Positions 18,858 through 26,426 of a stretch of DNA of 64,000 bases are shown piece by piece. A program made the translations under genes and the position numbers. Numbering within the stretch: position 1 is the first letter of the stretch; the number at the start of each line of letters is the position of its first letter. Origin of the DNA: Paraburkholderia phenazinium (GTDB taxonomy: Bacteria; Pseudomonadota; Gammaproteobacteria; Burkholderiales; Burkholderiaceae); NCBI RefSeq assembly GCF_900142845.1, contig NZ_FSRU01000001.1, positions 372,001-436,000 on the forward strand, in the 5' to 3' direction. The notes beneath the pieces were generated by a model, which was given only the letters and a program-made list of their open reading frames with translations, was not told the origin of the DNA and searched no databases.

Positions 18858-18973
18858 CGTCTCAATTTCGGGATGCTGGGCGTCTCAATCTCGATCGTGC
18901 GGACCGAGGCGCCTTATTTGACGGGCTTGCCGGTGATCTCCGCAATGAGATAAGCTTGTCTACAAATCGAGAC
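18858..18973. promoter_or_regulatory. Candidate activator-binding repeats for the divergent sigma-54 regulator
   Basis: Two direct copies, GTCTCAATTTCG (18859-18870) and GTCTCAATCTCG (18882-18893), and one inverted copy, GTCTCGATTTGT read on the minus strand (18962-18973). They lie about 100-215 bases upstream of the expected permease transcription start, the usual distance for an enhancer-binding protein. Assignment as upstream activating sequences is inference. Confidence 0.5.
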
Positions 18974-19053
18974 AACGATAACGATAACTGCTTTGCATGG
19001 GACCAGAGTAAGCGCTAAAGCGCCAACTCGGGTCGACAGGAGACCACGACGGC

Positions 19054-20544
19054 ATGATGAACGACTGGGCGGGACTGCCCGCCAACTACAGCGATGTACT
19101 GCGCAGGGCGATGGAATCGCTGTTTCGGACCTTCGAGAATTTCAGCGAGGGGACGTTCATTGTCGATGCCGATGCCCGCGTGGTCTGGATCAACAAACGC
19201 TACGCTGCCCGCTTTGGCTTTGCCGATCCGCAACAGGCGATCGGCCGCGATTGCGAGGCAGTGATTCCCAACAGCCTGATGCGCGAGGTCGTGAAGACCG
19301 GCAAGCCGATCCTGCTCGATATCCTCGAGACGGACCGCGAGCCGCTCGTCGTGACGCGTCTGCCGTTGAAGGACGATAGCGGCGCAACGGTCGGCGCGGT
19401 CGGCTTTGCCCTGTTCGACGAACTGAAGGCGCTGACGCCGCTCTTCTCCCACTATTCGCGGCTGCAGGAAGAACTGATCGCGACGCGCCAGTCGCTGGCG
19501 CAAGCGCGGCGGGCGAAATACACCTTCGCGAGCTTTGTGGGCACCAGCGCGGCGAGTCTCGAGGTCAAGCGCCAGGGGCGCCGCGCGGCCCAGGTCGATT
19601 CGCCGGTGCTGTTGCTCGGCGAGACCGGCACCGGCAAGGAACTGTTGGCGCATGCGATCCACGGCGCGTCGGGGCGGGCCAACCAGCCGCTCGTGACGGT
19701 CAACGTGGCGGCCATTCCCGACACGCTGCTCGAAGTCGAGTTCTTCGGCGCGGCGCCCGGCGCCTACACCGGCGCCGATCGCAAAGGCCGGGTCGGCAAG
19801 TTCGAGCTGGCCAATCGCGGCACGCTGTTTCTCGACGAGGTCGGCGATATGCCGCTGCCGTTGCAGGGCAAGCTGTTGCGCGTGCTGCAGGACAACGAGT
19901 TCGAGCCGCTCGGCTCGAACCGCATCGTGCGCTCGGATGTGCGCATCATCGCGGCGACCTCGGCGGATCTGCCGGCGCTGGTGGCGGCAGGGCGTTTTCG
20001 CGCGGATCTGTTCTATCGCCTGAACGTGCTGACCATCCATGCGCCGCCTCTGCGCGAACGCATCGCGGATATCGAATCGCTGGCTTACGCGATGCTCGAG
20101 GACCTCTCGGCGCGGGTGCACGGCGGCGCTCATTTCGAACTGCAGGAAGACGCGCTGCGCTTCTTGTGTTCGCACACGTGGCCGGGCAACGTGCGTGAAT
20201 TGCGCAATACGCTGGAGCGTGCGGTGATGTTGTCGGATAGCGAACGCATCGATGCCGACGCACTCGCGTCTTTCATCAGTCCGCTGCCGGCGGGTGGTCA
20301 TGGGGCAAAGGGCATGGCGTTTGCGCCGGTTGGGCAGAGTGCCCCGGCCGTATCGCAGGCGTCGGTTGCTTCGCCCGAGGCCGTGCAGGCGTCGTGGGCC
20401 GAGGCGATGGCCGGCTTCGAGAAGCGCTTTCTGAGTGACGCGCTGCGCGCCAACGGTGGGCGCGTGATCGAGGCGGCCGCGCAGATCGGCATGGGGCGCG
20501 CCACGCTCTACAAGAAAATCGCGGCGTACGGGATCGAGGTCTGA
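19054..20544 (+). CDS. PAS-containing sigma-54-dependent Fis-family activator
   Basis: 496 residues. An N-terminal PAS sensor (about 20-135; EGTFIVDADARVVWINKRYA) is followed by a short coiled linker, an AAA+ sigma-54 interaction domain (~165-395), and a Fis-type HTH at the C-terminus (GGRVIEAAAQIGMGRATLYKKI). Walker A is GETGTGKE and Walker B GTLFLDEVGD. The arginine-finger region reads GRFRADLFYRLNV. The sigma-54 contact loop, usually GAFTGA, is GAYTGA, a conservative change seen in functional activators. It probably senses a small molecule through PAS and drives the divergent GntP permease from its -24/-12 promoter. The family is RocR/AcoR-like. Confidence 0.93.
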   Translation: MMNDWAGLPANYSDVLRRAMESLFRTFENFSEGTFIVDADARVVWINKRYAARFGFADPQQAIGRDCEAVIPNSLMREVVKTGKPILLDILETDREPLVVTRLPLKDDSGATVGAVGFALFDELKALTPLFSHYSRLQEELIATRQSLAQARRAKYTFASFVGTSAASLEVKRQGRRAAQVDSPVLLLGETGTGKELLAHAIHGASGRANQPLVTVNVAAIPDTLLEVEFFGAAPGAYTGADRKGRVGKFELANRGTLFLDEVGDMPLPLQGKLLRVLQDNEFEPLGSNRIVRSDVRIIAATSADLPALVAAGRFRADLFYRLNVLTIHAPPLRERIADIESLAYAMLEDLSARVHGGAHFELQEDALRFLCSHTWPGNVRELRNTLERAVMLSDSERIDADALASFISPLPAGGHGAKGMAFAPVGQSAPAVSQASVASPEAVQASWAEAMAGFEKRFLSDALRANGGRVIEAAAQIGMGRATLYKKIAAYGIEV

Positions 20545-20616
20545 GCAAAGGCGGCTGCCGCGTCGCGACGGCGGATGCATTGAGCGGTTTGGTCAATCGA
20601 TGCAGTCGGAGGTGTC

Positions 20617-21153
20617 ATGAAACCCTGGCCTGTCGCAATCCTGCCATTCCTGCTGAGCGCGGCGCTTCATGCTCAGGAGCCCGAACTCAAGAACTGGTAC
20701 AACGACCCGTTCTTCGCGCTTTCGCAAGGCTTCGCCGACTGTCCTGTGCCTCTCGGGCCGTTCATGAACCACGCGGAAATGGAGGACGACGCGCACTACC
20801 GTGTCGAGCGCGGCACGACCTGCTGGCTGGCGCACAAGTGCACCAAGCCAAACTCGTATATGTACGACGCGGATATCGCCGGGGCGATTCGCGCCCACTT
20901 CACCGATTCCCATGTCTTCGACGGCACGAGCGTGTGGATTACCGTGCAACGGCGCTTTGTCTACGCCGAAGGATGCGCGCCGCGCGCGTTCGATGTTCAT
21001 GCGCTGCAACAACAGCTCGAAGCTATTCCGGATGTCGAGCAGGTCTTCGTGCGTATCAGCGCGGATGCGCGCGGGCCGCTTCCCTACAAAACGCTTGCCG
21101 CGCCTAACCAGCCCGCAAGCGAACCCGCGAACGATCCCGCTACTCACGAGTGA
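20617..21153 (+). CDS. Secreted hypothetical protein
   Basis: 178 residues. A signal peptide (MKPWPVAILPFLLSAALHA, cut before QEPELK) directs it to the periplasm. The mature protein has five cysteines (DCPVPLG, TTCWLAHKCTK, YAEGCAPRA), which could form disulfides. The segment IAGAIRAHFTDSHVFDGTSVWITVQRRFVY followed by LEAIPDVEQVFVRIS resembles a BON-like alpha/beta unit, but I am not sure of this. An AGGTGTC ribosome-binding site precedes the ATG. It lies 70 bases after the sigma-54 activator and may be co-transcribed with it and the following lipoprotein. Confidence 0.6.
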   Translation: MKPWPVAILPFLLSAALHAQEPELKNWYNDPFFALSQGFADCPVPLGPFMNHAEMEDDAHYRVERGTTCWLAHKCTKPNSYMYDADIAGAIRAHFTDSHVFDGTSVWITVQRRFVYAEGCAPRAFDVHALQQQLEAIPDVEQVFVRISADARGPLPYKTLAAPNQPASEPANDPATHE

Positions 21154-21218
21154 CGCAGTGCAGCGCGCGCGTGGCACAATCGCTGGGTCGAAGAATTAGA
21201 AAGGGATCGGGGTTCTCA

Positions 21219-21503
21219 ATGAAACGCAGCTACACATCCTCTGTTCGAACCAGCCGCCTTATGCGTACCGCGCTTGGCGCGACCGGTCTCGCTGTGCTGG
21301 CGGCGCTCGCCGGGTGCAGCAGCAGCCCGCCGCTGTTCCTGCCGGACGGCCGTCCGACTACGCTCGTGCAATGTCCGGAAGGCTCCGATTCGTGCGCACA
21401 GCAGGCACGCGCCAATTGCAGCGGCCAGTTCGAGGTGGTGCGCCAGTCGAGCGACAACGGCACGCTCAGTCTGATCTACGCGTGTCCGGTACGGGCACAG
21501 TAG
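21219..21503 (+). CDS. Small lipoprotein
   Basis: 94 residues. The signal peptide ends in the lipobox LAGC (GLAVLAALAGCSSSPPLF), so the cysteine near residue 34 is lipidated and the protein is anchored in the outer or inner membrane. The short mature domain contains four more cysteines and the hydrophilic block CPEGSDSCAQQARANCSGQF, suggesting disulfides. The start at 21219 (MKRSYTSS) follows an AGAAAGGGA site; the longer open frame upstream is spurious. Function is unknown. It is a Burkholderia-type conserved small lipoprotein. Confidence 0.75.
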   Translation: MKRSYTSSVRTSRLMRTALGATGLAVLAALAGCSSSPPLFLPDGRPTTLVQCPEGSDSCAQQARANCSGQFEVVRQSSDNGTLSLIYACPVRAQ

Positions 21504-22153
21504 AGGCGGGCACCGCCGTTCGTGCCGGGCAAGTGCAGCGGCGGACGGATGACGATGGATCATGACGGATCAGCTCAGGCTGGCGCCAGATTGAAGGCGC
21601 CAGCCGGCGTGTCACGCCTTGGCGTTGCCTCTCCCATACGACGATGACCTGAACCAACGCCGCGCCGAAACCGGCGGGTGGCCCACCGCGTACAAGAATC
21701 CCCCGCGCGTTGAGCGTTCAATTTCCCATCGCATCATCAGTGCGGCGCACAAAACGGTCATATTGGTCAGGGCTTAATTCAACTATGAGACCGTCTCGCG
21801 AATGTATTGCCAGACGGGAGTGATTCATTGTCCGATATTTATTTCGAGAATATGAAATAGATGGGTAGCCTCCGCCTCGCCATCTTTAATGGATTTAATT
21901 TAATCACCGGCGTTGCCTGATCGATGAACTCATGTCGTTCAGTGCGGCGGCCAACGGAAGCTCGCTGTATCTGCCTTTATCGTCATGGGTAGAGCGCTCC
22001 CGCAGTCGCGTCCATGTCAACGGGCCGACATATTGCCAATTCGTAGCGAAGAAAAGGCAGGCGAGGAAAATTTCCGGTCTACGGTGAAAGAGGCGCCGCG
22101 CGGCACGTTTCATGCTTTTGTGTTCGGTCTGATAAGAATTTCCGGGGAAAGCA
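21504..22153. other. Intergenic region with two GC-rich hairpins
   Basis: 650 bases without a convincing gene. Immediately downstream of the lipoprotein are a 10-bp perfect stem, GGCTGGCGCC/GGCGCCAGCC (21578-21605), and then the palindrome GGCGTGTCACGCC (21606-21618). Neither has a T-run, so they look REP-like or act as transcript 3' ends. The rest turns AT-richer from about 21,770 (several ATTTATTTC/GAATATGAAATAG stretches), with no ORF of more than about 60 codons that looks like protein. Confidence 0.5.
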
Positions 22154-22381
22154 ATGAATCACCACCAACTCGAAAAAGACATTGAGCATCTGGAACACGT
22201 GATTACGCGGATTTCCGCCGCGGACCGCATTCCGCTATCGTATTGGCGGAGTCGGCTCAAATCGATATTGGGCGCGGCTTTGGTGCCGTCGCAGGCGAGC
22301 CGTCTCAAACGGCTCAACGACGCGCTTAGCGCGCTCGAGGCAAGAGAGAACCTGGCGCCCAGCGCGGGCAATGTGCGGTAA
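22154..22381 (+). CDS. Hypothetical protein, 75 aa
   Basis: A small basic helical protein (MNHHQLEKDIEHLEHVITRI; SYWRSRLKSILGAA; RLKRLNDALSALEARENLA). The heptad-like spacing suggests a coiled coil or helical hairpin. A GGGGAAAG ribosome-binding site lies just before the ATG. It has no membrane segment and no known domain. It stands alone after an AT-richer intergenic region and before the serine hydrolase gene. Confidence 0.6.
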   Translation: MNHHQLEKDIEHLEHVITRISAADRIPLSYWRSRLKSILGAALVPSQASRLKRLNDALSALEARENLAPSAGNVR

Positions 22382-22564
22382 CGTTGAGCTGGTGAAGCCA
22401 TAACGTTACGTATCATTCTTACCTGGCAGGCCGAAGCGACCTGCAGATTCTGCCGGGCCGTGCCGGTTGCAATGAGCGAGGTTCTCGGGGCCGAGAACCG
22501 GACGTCAGCCGATGCGCCCTCAACAACGTAGCGACGCAGGTTCACTGCGCACCCAGGACGACCG

Positions 22565-23764
22565 ATGCAGAAAGCAGGCTTTTCCGCGGCAAGACTCGCG
22601 CAATTGACGTCGGCCATGCAGGGCTATGTCGACCGGGGTGAGGTAGCCGGCGTCGTCACGCTTGCCTGGCGGCGCGGCGAAACGGCGCACTTCGAGCCGT
22701 TGGGGTGGCGCGACGACGCCGAACAGCTTCCCATGCAACGCGACACCCTGTTCCGAATCGCCTCCATGACCAAGCCGGTCACGAGCGCGGCCATCATGAT
22801 GCTGATCGAACAGGACCAGCTCACGCTCGACGCACCTGTTGCGCAATGGTTGCCTGAACTGGCGGCGCCGCGCGTGCTGCGCGATCCGGCAGGGCCGCTC
22901 GATCAGACGGACGCCGTGCGCGCCCCGCTTACCGTGCTCGATCTGCTCACCCACCGCGCCGGCTTCGCATACCACTTCACCGCCACCGGGCCGCTCGCCG
23001 GGGCTTACGAGACTGTGTTCAACGGCGTTGAATCGCGGGCGACGCCCGACGCCTGGCTCGCGCGGGTTGCGACGCTGCCGCTGATGTTCCAGCCGGGCAC
23101 GCGCTGGCACTACGGCATTGCGACCGATATTCTCGGCGTGCTGATTCAGCGTGTGAGCGGGCTGACGCTTGGCGACTTCTTCCGCACCCGCATCTTCGAG
23201 CCGCTCGGCATGCGCGATACGGCGTTCTGGGTGCCCGAGCCGCAACTCGCCCGGCTGGCGACAGCCTACGGCATCCAGCCGGGCACGCGCCAGCGGATCG
23301 TCGAGGATCGTCCGGCGACGAGCCGCTGGGCAAATCCGAAGCGCTTTCAAGGCGGCGGTGGCGGACTGGTGTCCACTGCCGAAGACTATCTGCAGTTCGC
23401 GCGTTTGCTGCTGGGGCGTGGACGGGTTGGGCAGACACGTCTGCTCTCGCATCGCTCGGTCGATCTGATGCGCTCCAATTTCCTCAGCCGCGATCAGCGC
23501 CGGGTGCCGGCGTTCGGACATATCGTCTGGGCGGGCCAGGGTTTCGGGCTGGGCTTGTCGATTGTCGACGACCCTGCGCAGCAGTTGCCGCTCGGCTATC
23601 GGTCAACCGGCTCATTCGGTTGGCCGGGCGCATACGGCACGAGTTGGTTTGCCGATCCCGTGGAAGATCTGATTGGTCTGATGTTGATTCAGCTGCGCGC
23701 GCTCGAGCCGTTTCCGATGCCGATCGAATTCGAGCGGCGCCTTTATGACGCTATCGACGACTGA
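22565..23764 (+). CDS. Beta-lactamase-fold serine hydrolase (class C/EstB-like esterase)
   Basis: 399 residues of the Beta-lactamase (PF00144) family. The nucleophile motif SxxK is S67-M-T-K70 in RIASMTKPVTSAA. The catalytic tyrosine is in RWHYGIATDILGVLIQ near residue 183, as in EstB-type esterases. The third motif (usually K/HxG) is WPGAYGTSW, where the residue pattern favours esterase or peptidase rather than beta-lactamase activity. There is no signal peptide, so it is probably cytoplasmic, which also argues against antibiotic resistance. Length is typical of EstB/LpqH-like enzymes (~390). The natural substrate is unknown. Confidence 0.85.
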   Translation: MQKAGFSAARLAQLTSAMQGYVDRGEVAGVVTLAWRRGETAHFEPLGWRDDAEQLPMQRDTLFRIASMTKPVTSAAIMMLIEQDQLTLDAPVAQWLPELAAPRVLRDPAGPLDQTDAVRAPLTVLDLLTHRAGFAYHFTATGPLAGAYETVFNGVESRATPDAWLARVATLPLMFQPGTRWHYGIATDILGVLIQRVSGLTLGDFFRTRIFEPLGMRDTAFWVPEPQLARLATAYGIQPGTRQRIVEDRPATSRWANPKRFQGGGGGLVSTAEDYLQFARLLLGRGRVGQTRLLSHRSVDLMRSNFLSRDQRRVPAFGHIVWAGQGFGLGLSIVDDPAQQLPLGYRSTGSFGWPGAYGTSWFADPVEDLIGLMLIQLRALEPFPMPIEFERRLYDAIDD

Positions 23765-23881
23765 CCGCATGGCTTGTTTCGGTAGCGCGAATCCGGGAAT
23801 GCGTGAACGAGTGCTATCCGGCACTTTTTCGATCTGATAGGGTCACACTGCAGTTATCCAACCGACTGGAGACGACGCTTC

Positions 23882-24172
23882 ATGGCCACTTACAAACAAT
23901 TGACTGCGCAGCTCGAAAAGCTTCACAAGGAAGTCGCTGTCGCTCGTGAAAAGGAAATAGAGCTGGCGATTGCCGATATCAAGCAGAAGATTGTGGAATA
24001 CGGCATCACCGCGGAGGAACTTGGCTTCTCGAGCAAACGTGCGGGGGCGAAGAAGACGCCGCTGCCGGCGAAATATCGCAACCCGAAAACCGGCGAGACC
24101 TGGAGTGGCCGCGGCCGTTCGCCGGGCTGGCTGGCAGGCAAGAATCGCGAACGCTTCCTGATCACCGATTAA
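23882..24172 (+). CDS. H-NS family nucleoid-associated protein
   Basis: 96 residues. An N-terminal coiled coil for oligomerisation (MATYKQLTAQLEKLHKEVAVAREKEIELAIADIKQKI) is followed by a basic linker (SSKRAGAKKTPLPAKYRNP) and the H-NS DNA-binding motif TWSGRGRSPGWLAG with the AT-hook-like GRGR core. The usual Burkholderia H-NS/BpH3 length is about 95-100. It binds AT-rich DNA and silences foreign genes; paralogues are common in this group. The start follows GGAGACGACG by a rather long spacing. Confidence 0.92.
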   Translation: MATYKQLTAQLEKLHKEVAVAREKEIELAIADIKQKIVEYGITAEELGFSSKRAGAKKTPLPAKYRNPKTGETWSGRGRSPGWLAGKNRERFLITD

Positions 24173-24257
24173 GCGTTACGTACGGGACGGCGCGTCCTGC
24201 AACGACGTGCCTTCCCCCACAAGTGAAGCGGCGGCGCCGATTTTGCGCACCGCCCCA

Positions 24258-24280
24258 CTGGTCCCGAAAACCCTCACCTT
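24258..24280 (+). repeat. 23-bp direct repeat, copy 1
   Basis: Identical to 24619-24641 over all 23 bases, same orientation. Origin unknown. Confidence 0.75.
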
Positions 24281-24618
24281 TCGTATTTGCCGCGGCCGTT
24301 GGGCTCCTGCGCGACCGGGCTTTGCGCTCGCGTGACGCCGCTCTCCTTGATCCCTCTTCGTTGAGCTTGCGTCGTGCGCATGCACGGGTCATGAGCGCCG
24401 TTGTGCGCGCTGACCGGCGCCTCGCGTGAAGTTGGAATCCCTTATCTGATAAGCGTTTGCGCGTTTTATTACGCCGTGTGGCTTGTCGCTCGCCCCGCTT
24501 CTGTCTGCCTCGTTTCGTCTATCGTCGCACCATCGATTTATCCGGGAGTCCAGAATGTCCGGTGCGCGCGGCATGCCCATCCACATCACCTCAAGCAGCT
24601 GTTGGGCTGTTTTCGCCG

Positions 24619-24641
24619 CTGGTCCCGAAAACCCTCACCTT
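24619..24641 (+). repeat. 23-bp direct repeat, copy 2
   Basis: Identical to 24258-24280. It lies about 150 bases before the fae start. Confidence 0.75.
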
Positions 24642-24792
24642 AACGTCGAAACCGTTGCCAACGCATCGGTGTGCCCAGGACAAACCCGGAGTTGAGTCCG
24701 TCTCATACCCCGGATCAAAAAACATCGATTCATGGTGGCGCAACTCGAATAGCACAATCCGCTCATCCACCCAACCCTTGACGGGATCAGAC

Positions 24793-25317
24793 ATGAGCGT
24801 ATCGACGGAAAAGCAGTTGTATATCGGTGAAGGTTTTGAAGGCCCGGGCGTGAACCTCGCGCACATCAATGTATTGGTCGGTCCGCGCAATGGACCGGCA
24901 GGCCAGGCATTCGCCACCGCGCTGTCGACGCCGTCCGCCGGTCATGCGCCGTTCGTCGTGATCGCCCGTCCCGGCATTCCGACCAAGCCGCTCACGCTCT
25001 ATGTGAACAAGGCACAGATCGAAGGCGACTTTCACGGCAACGCAACGTGGGGTGCCTCGCAAGCCGGCATCGCCAAGGCGGTCGCCGAATCGCTCGAGAA
25101 TGGCACGCTGCCGCCGGAAGCGGAAAACGACTGGGTCGTCGTGTCGGCGAACTGGGTGAATCCGAAGACCGACGATCTCGATGCCGTGTTCGAGAACAAC
25201 TACCGCGCGTGCAAGAACGCGATTCTCGCGGCGATGAAAGGCCTGCCGCATCGCGACGAAGTATTTGCCGCCGCGCGTGAAGTGTCGAACCCGTTCTATA
25301 CGCCGAAACAACGCTAA
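24793..25317 (+). CDS. fae: Formaldehyde-activating enzyme
   Basis: 174 residues, full Fae length. In methylotrophs Fae condenses formaldehyde with tetrahydromethanopterin to give methylene-H4MPT. The signature YIGEGFEGPGVNLAHINVLVG carries the active-site histidine (AHI), followed by GPAGQAFATAL and PSAGHAPFVV as in the family. The start at 24793 (MSVSTEKQLYIGEG) is the family start, though its Shine-Dalgarno is weak. An aldo/keto reductase and an aldehyde dehydrogenase follow on the same strand, suggesting an aldehyde or formaldehyde detoxification operon. No other H4MPT-pathway gene is in view, so this could be a Fae homologue working outside the classical pathway. Confidence 0.9.
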   Translation: MSVSTEKQLYIGEGFEGPGVNLAHINVLVGPRNGPAGQAFATALSTPSAGHAPFVVIARPGIPTKPLTLYVNKAQIEGDFHGNATWGASQAGIAKAVAESLENGTLPPEAENDWVVVSANWVNPKTDDLDAVFENNYRACKNAILAAMKGLPHRDEVFAAAREVSNPFYTPKQR

Positions 25318-25388
25318 AGCACCTATTGAAACGCCGCGGTTTGCGCGCCGTGCGAGCAGCGCAGCCGTCGCAGTGAGGAGACAACACA

Positions 25389-26426
25389 ATGGAATACATT
25401 CGCCTCGGCCAATCGGGCCTGAAGGTTTCGCGCTTGTGCCTCGGCACGATGAACATGGGCACGCCGCAATGGAAGCCGTGGATTTTCGACGAAGCGCAAA
25501 GCGAGCCGATCGTGCGTCACGCGCTGGACGCGGGCGTGAACTTTATCGACCTCGCGGATTTCTATTCGACCGGTGTCGGCGAAGAAGTGGTGGGCCGCAT
25601 TCTCAAGCGCATCGCGCGCCGTGAAGAGATCGTCGTGACGACCAAGGTCGGCTACGACATGGGCACGTATCAGAACGCCGGCGGCCATTCGCGCAAGCAC
25701 ATCATGGACGGCATCGACGCGTCGCTCACGCGTCTCGGCATGGAGTACGTCGATATCTACATGCTGCATTTCTTCGACGTGAACACGCCGGTCGAAGAAA
25801 CCATGGGCGCGCTGAACGATATCGTGCGGGCCGGCAAGGCGCGTTATATCGGCGTGTCGACCATGTATACGTGGCAGTTCGCCAAGATCATGCAGGTGTG
25901 CGAGCGCAATGGCTGGCACAAGCCCATCAACATGCAGTTGCAGTTGAACCTCGCGTACCGCGAGGAAGAGCGCGAGATGATTCCGTATTGCGAGGATCAG
26001 GGCGTGGGCGTGTCGGTGTTCAGCCCGCTTGCACGCGGTCTCCTGACAAGCGATCCGAACTCGACGCGCAACCAGACCGACTTCTTCACCGCGCAAATGT
26101 ATGGCGATGCGGCTTCGCGCGAGATTGCTGCGTCCGTGGCGCGCGTGGCGGCGGCGCGTGGCGTATCGGCGGCGCAAATCGCCCAGGCGTGGGTGCTCAA
26201 TCACGGCGGTGTCGCAAGCATGCTGGTGGGAGCGGATACGCCGGCGCAGTTCGACAGCGCGCTCGCCGCACTCGACACGAAGCTCTCCGCCGACGAACTC
26301 TACGAACTCGAACGTAACTACACGCCGTGCGATCTGATCAACGATTACACGGCCGGCAAGCGCATCGCTCGCGAATCGCGTCCCGCGCAAGGGACGTTCG
26401 TTCAATCTCTGGATAAAGCAGCATGA
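25389..26426 (+). CDS. Aldo/keto reductase (Tas/YajO-like)
   Basis: 345 residues, single (alpha/beta)8 barrel. The start MEYIRLGQSGLKVSRLCLGTMNMG is typical. The catalytic tetrad is visible: Asp in FIDLADFYSTG, Tyr of the same block (DFYSTG), Lys in VTTKVGYDMG, and His in IYMLHFFD. The C-terminal NADP(H)-binding region includes SVFSPLARGLL and AWVLNHGGVASMLVGA. It reduces aldehydes or ketones with NADPH. A GTGAGGAGAC ribosome-binding site precedes it. Its stop overlaps the next gene's start as ATGA, so reductase and dehydrogenase are translationally coupled, downstream of fae by 71 bases. Confidence 0.88.
   Translation: MEYIRLGQSGLKVSRLCLGTMNMGTPQWKPWIFDEAQSEPIVRHALDAGVNFIDLADFYSTGVGEEVVGRILKRIARREEIVVTTKVGYDMGTYQNAGGHSRKHIMDGIDASLTRLGMEYVDIYMLHFFDVNTPVEETMGALNDIVRAGKARYIGVSTMYTWQFAKIMQVCERNGWHKPINMQLQLNLAYREEEREMIPYCEDQGVGVSVFSPLARGLLTSDPNSTRNQTDFFTAQMYGDAASREIAASVARVAAARGVSAAQIAQAWVLNHGGVASMLVGADTPAQFDSALAALDTKLSADELYELERNYTPCDLINDYTAGKRIARESRPAQGTFVQSLDKAA

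Larger units (their letters stand above)
24173..24792. other. Intergenic region with a 23-bp direct repeat upstream of fae
   Basis: 620 bases with no believable gene. A 23-bp sequence beginning CTGGTCCCGAAAACCC occurs perfectly at 24258-24280 and again at 24619-24641, 361 bases apart in the same orientation. Codon usage of the short frames here is unlike protein. The long leader may carry regulatory signals for the fae operon; no riboswitch or promoter was identified. Confidence 0.5.

Noticed and set aside
19015..20580. Minus-strand open frame of 521 codons
   Set aside because: Antisense to the sigma-54 activator; Arg/His/Gln-rich shadow translation.
22565..23764. Class C beta-lactamase (resistance gene)
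   Set aside because: The SxxK and Tyr motifs fit, but there is no signal peptide and the third motif is esterase-like, so an EstB-type hydrolase is more likely.
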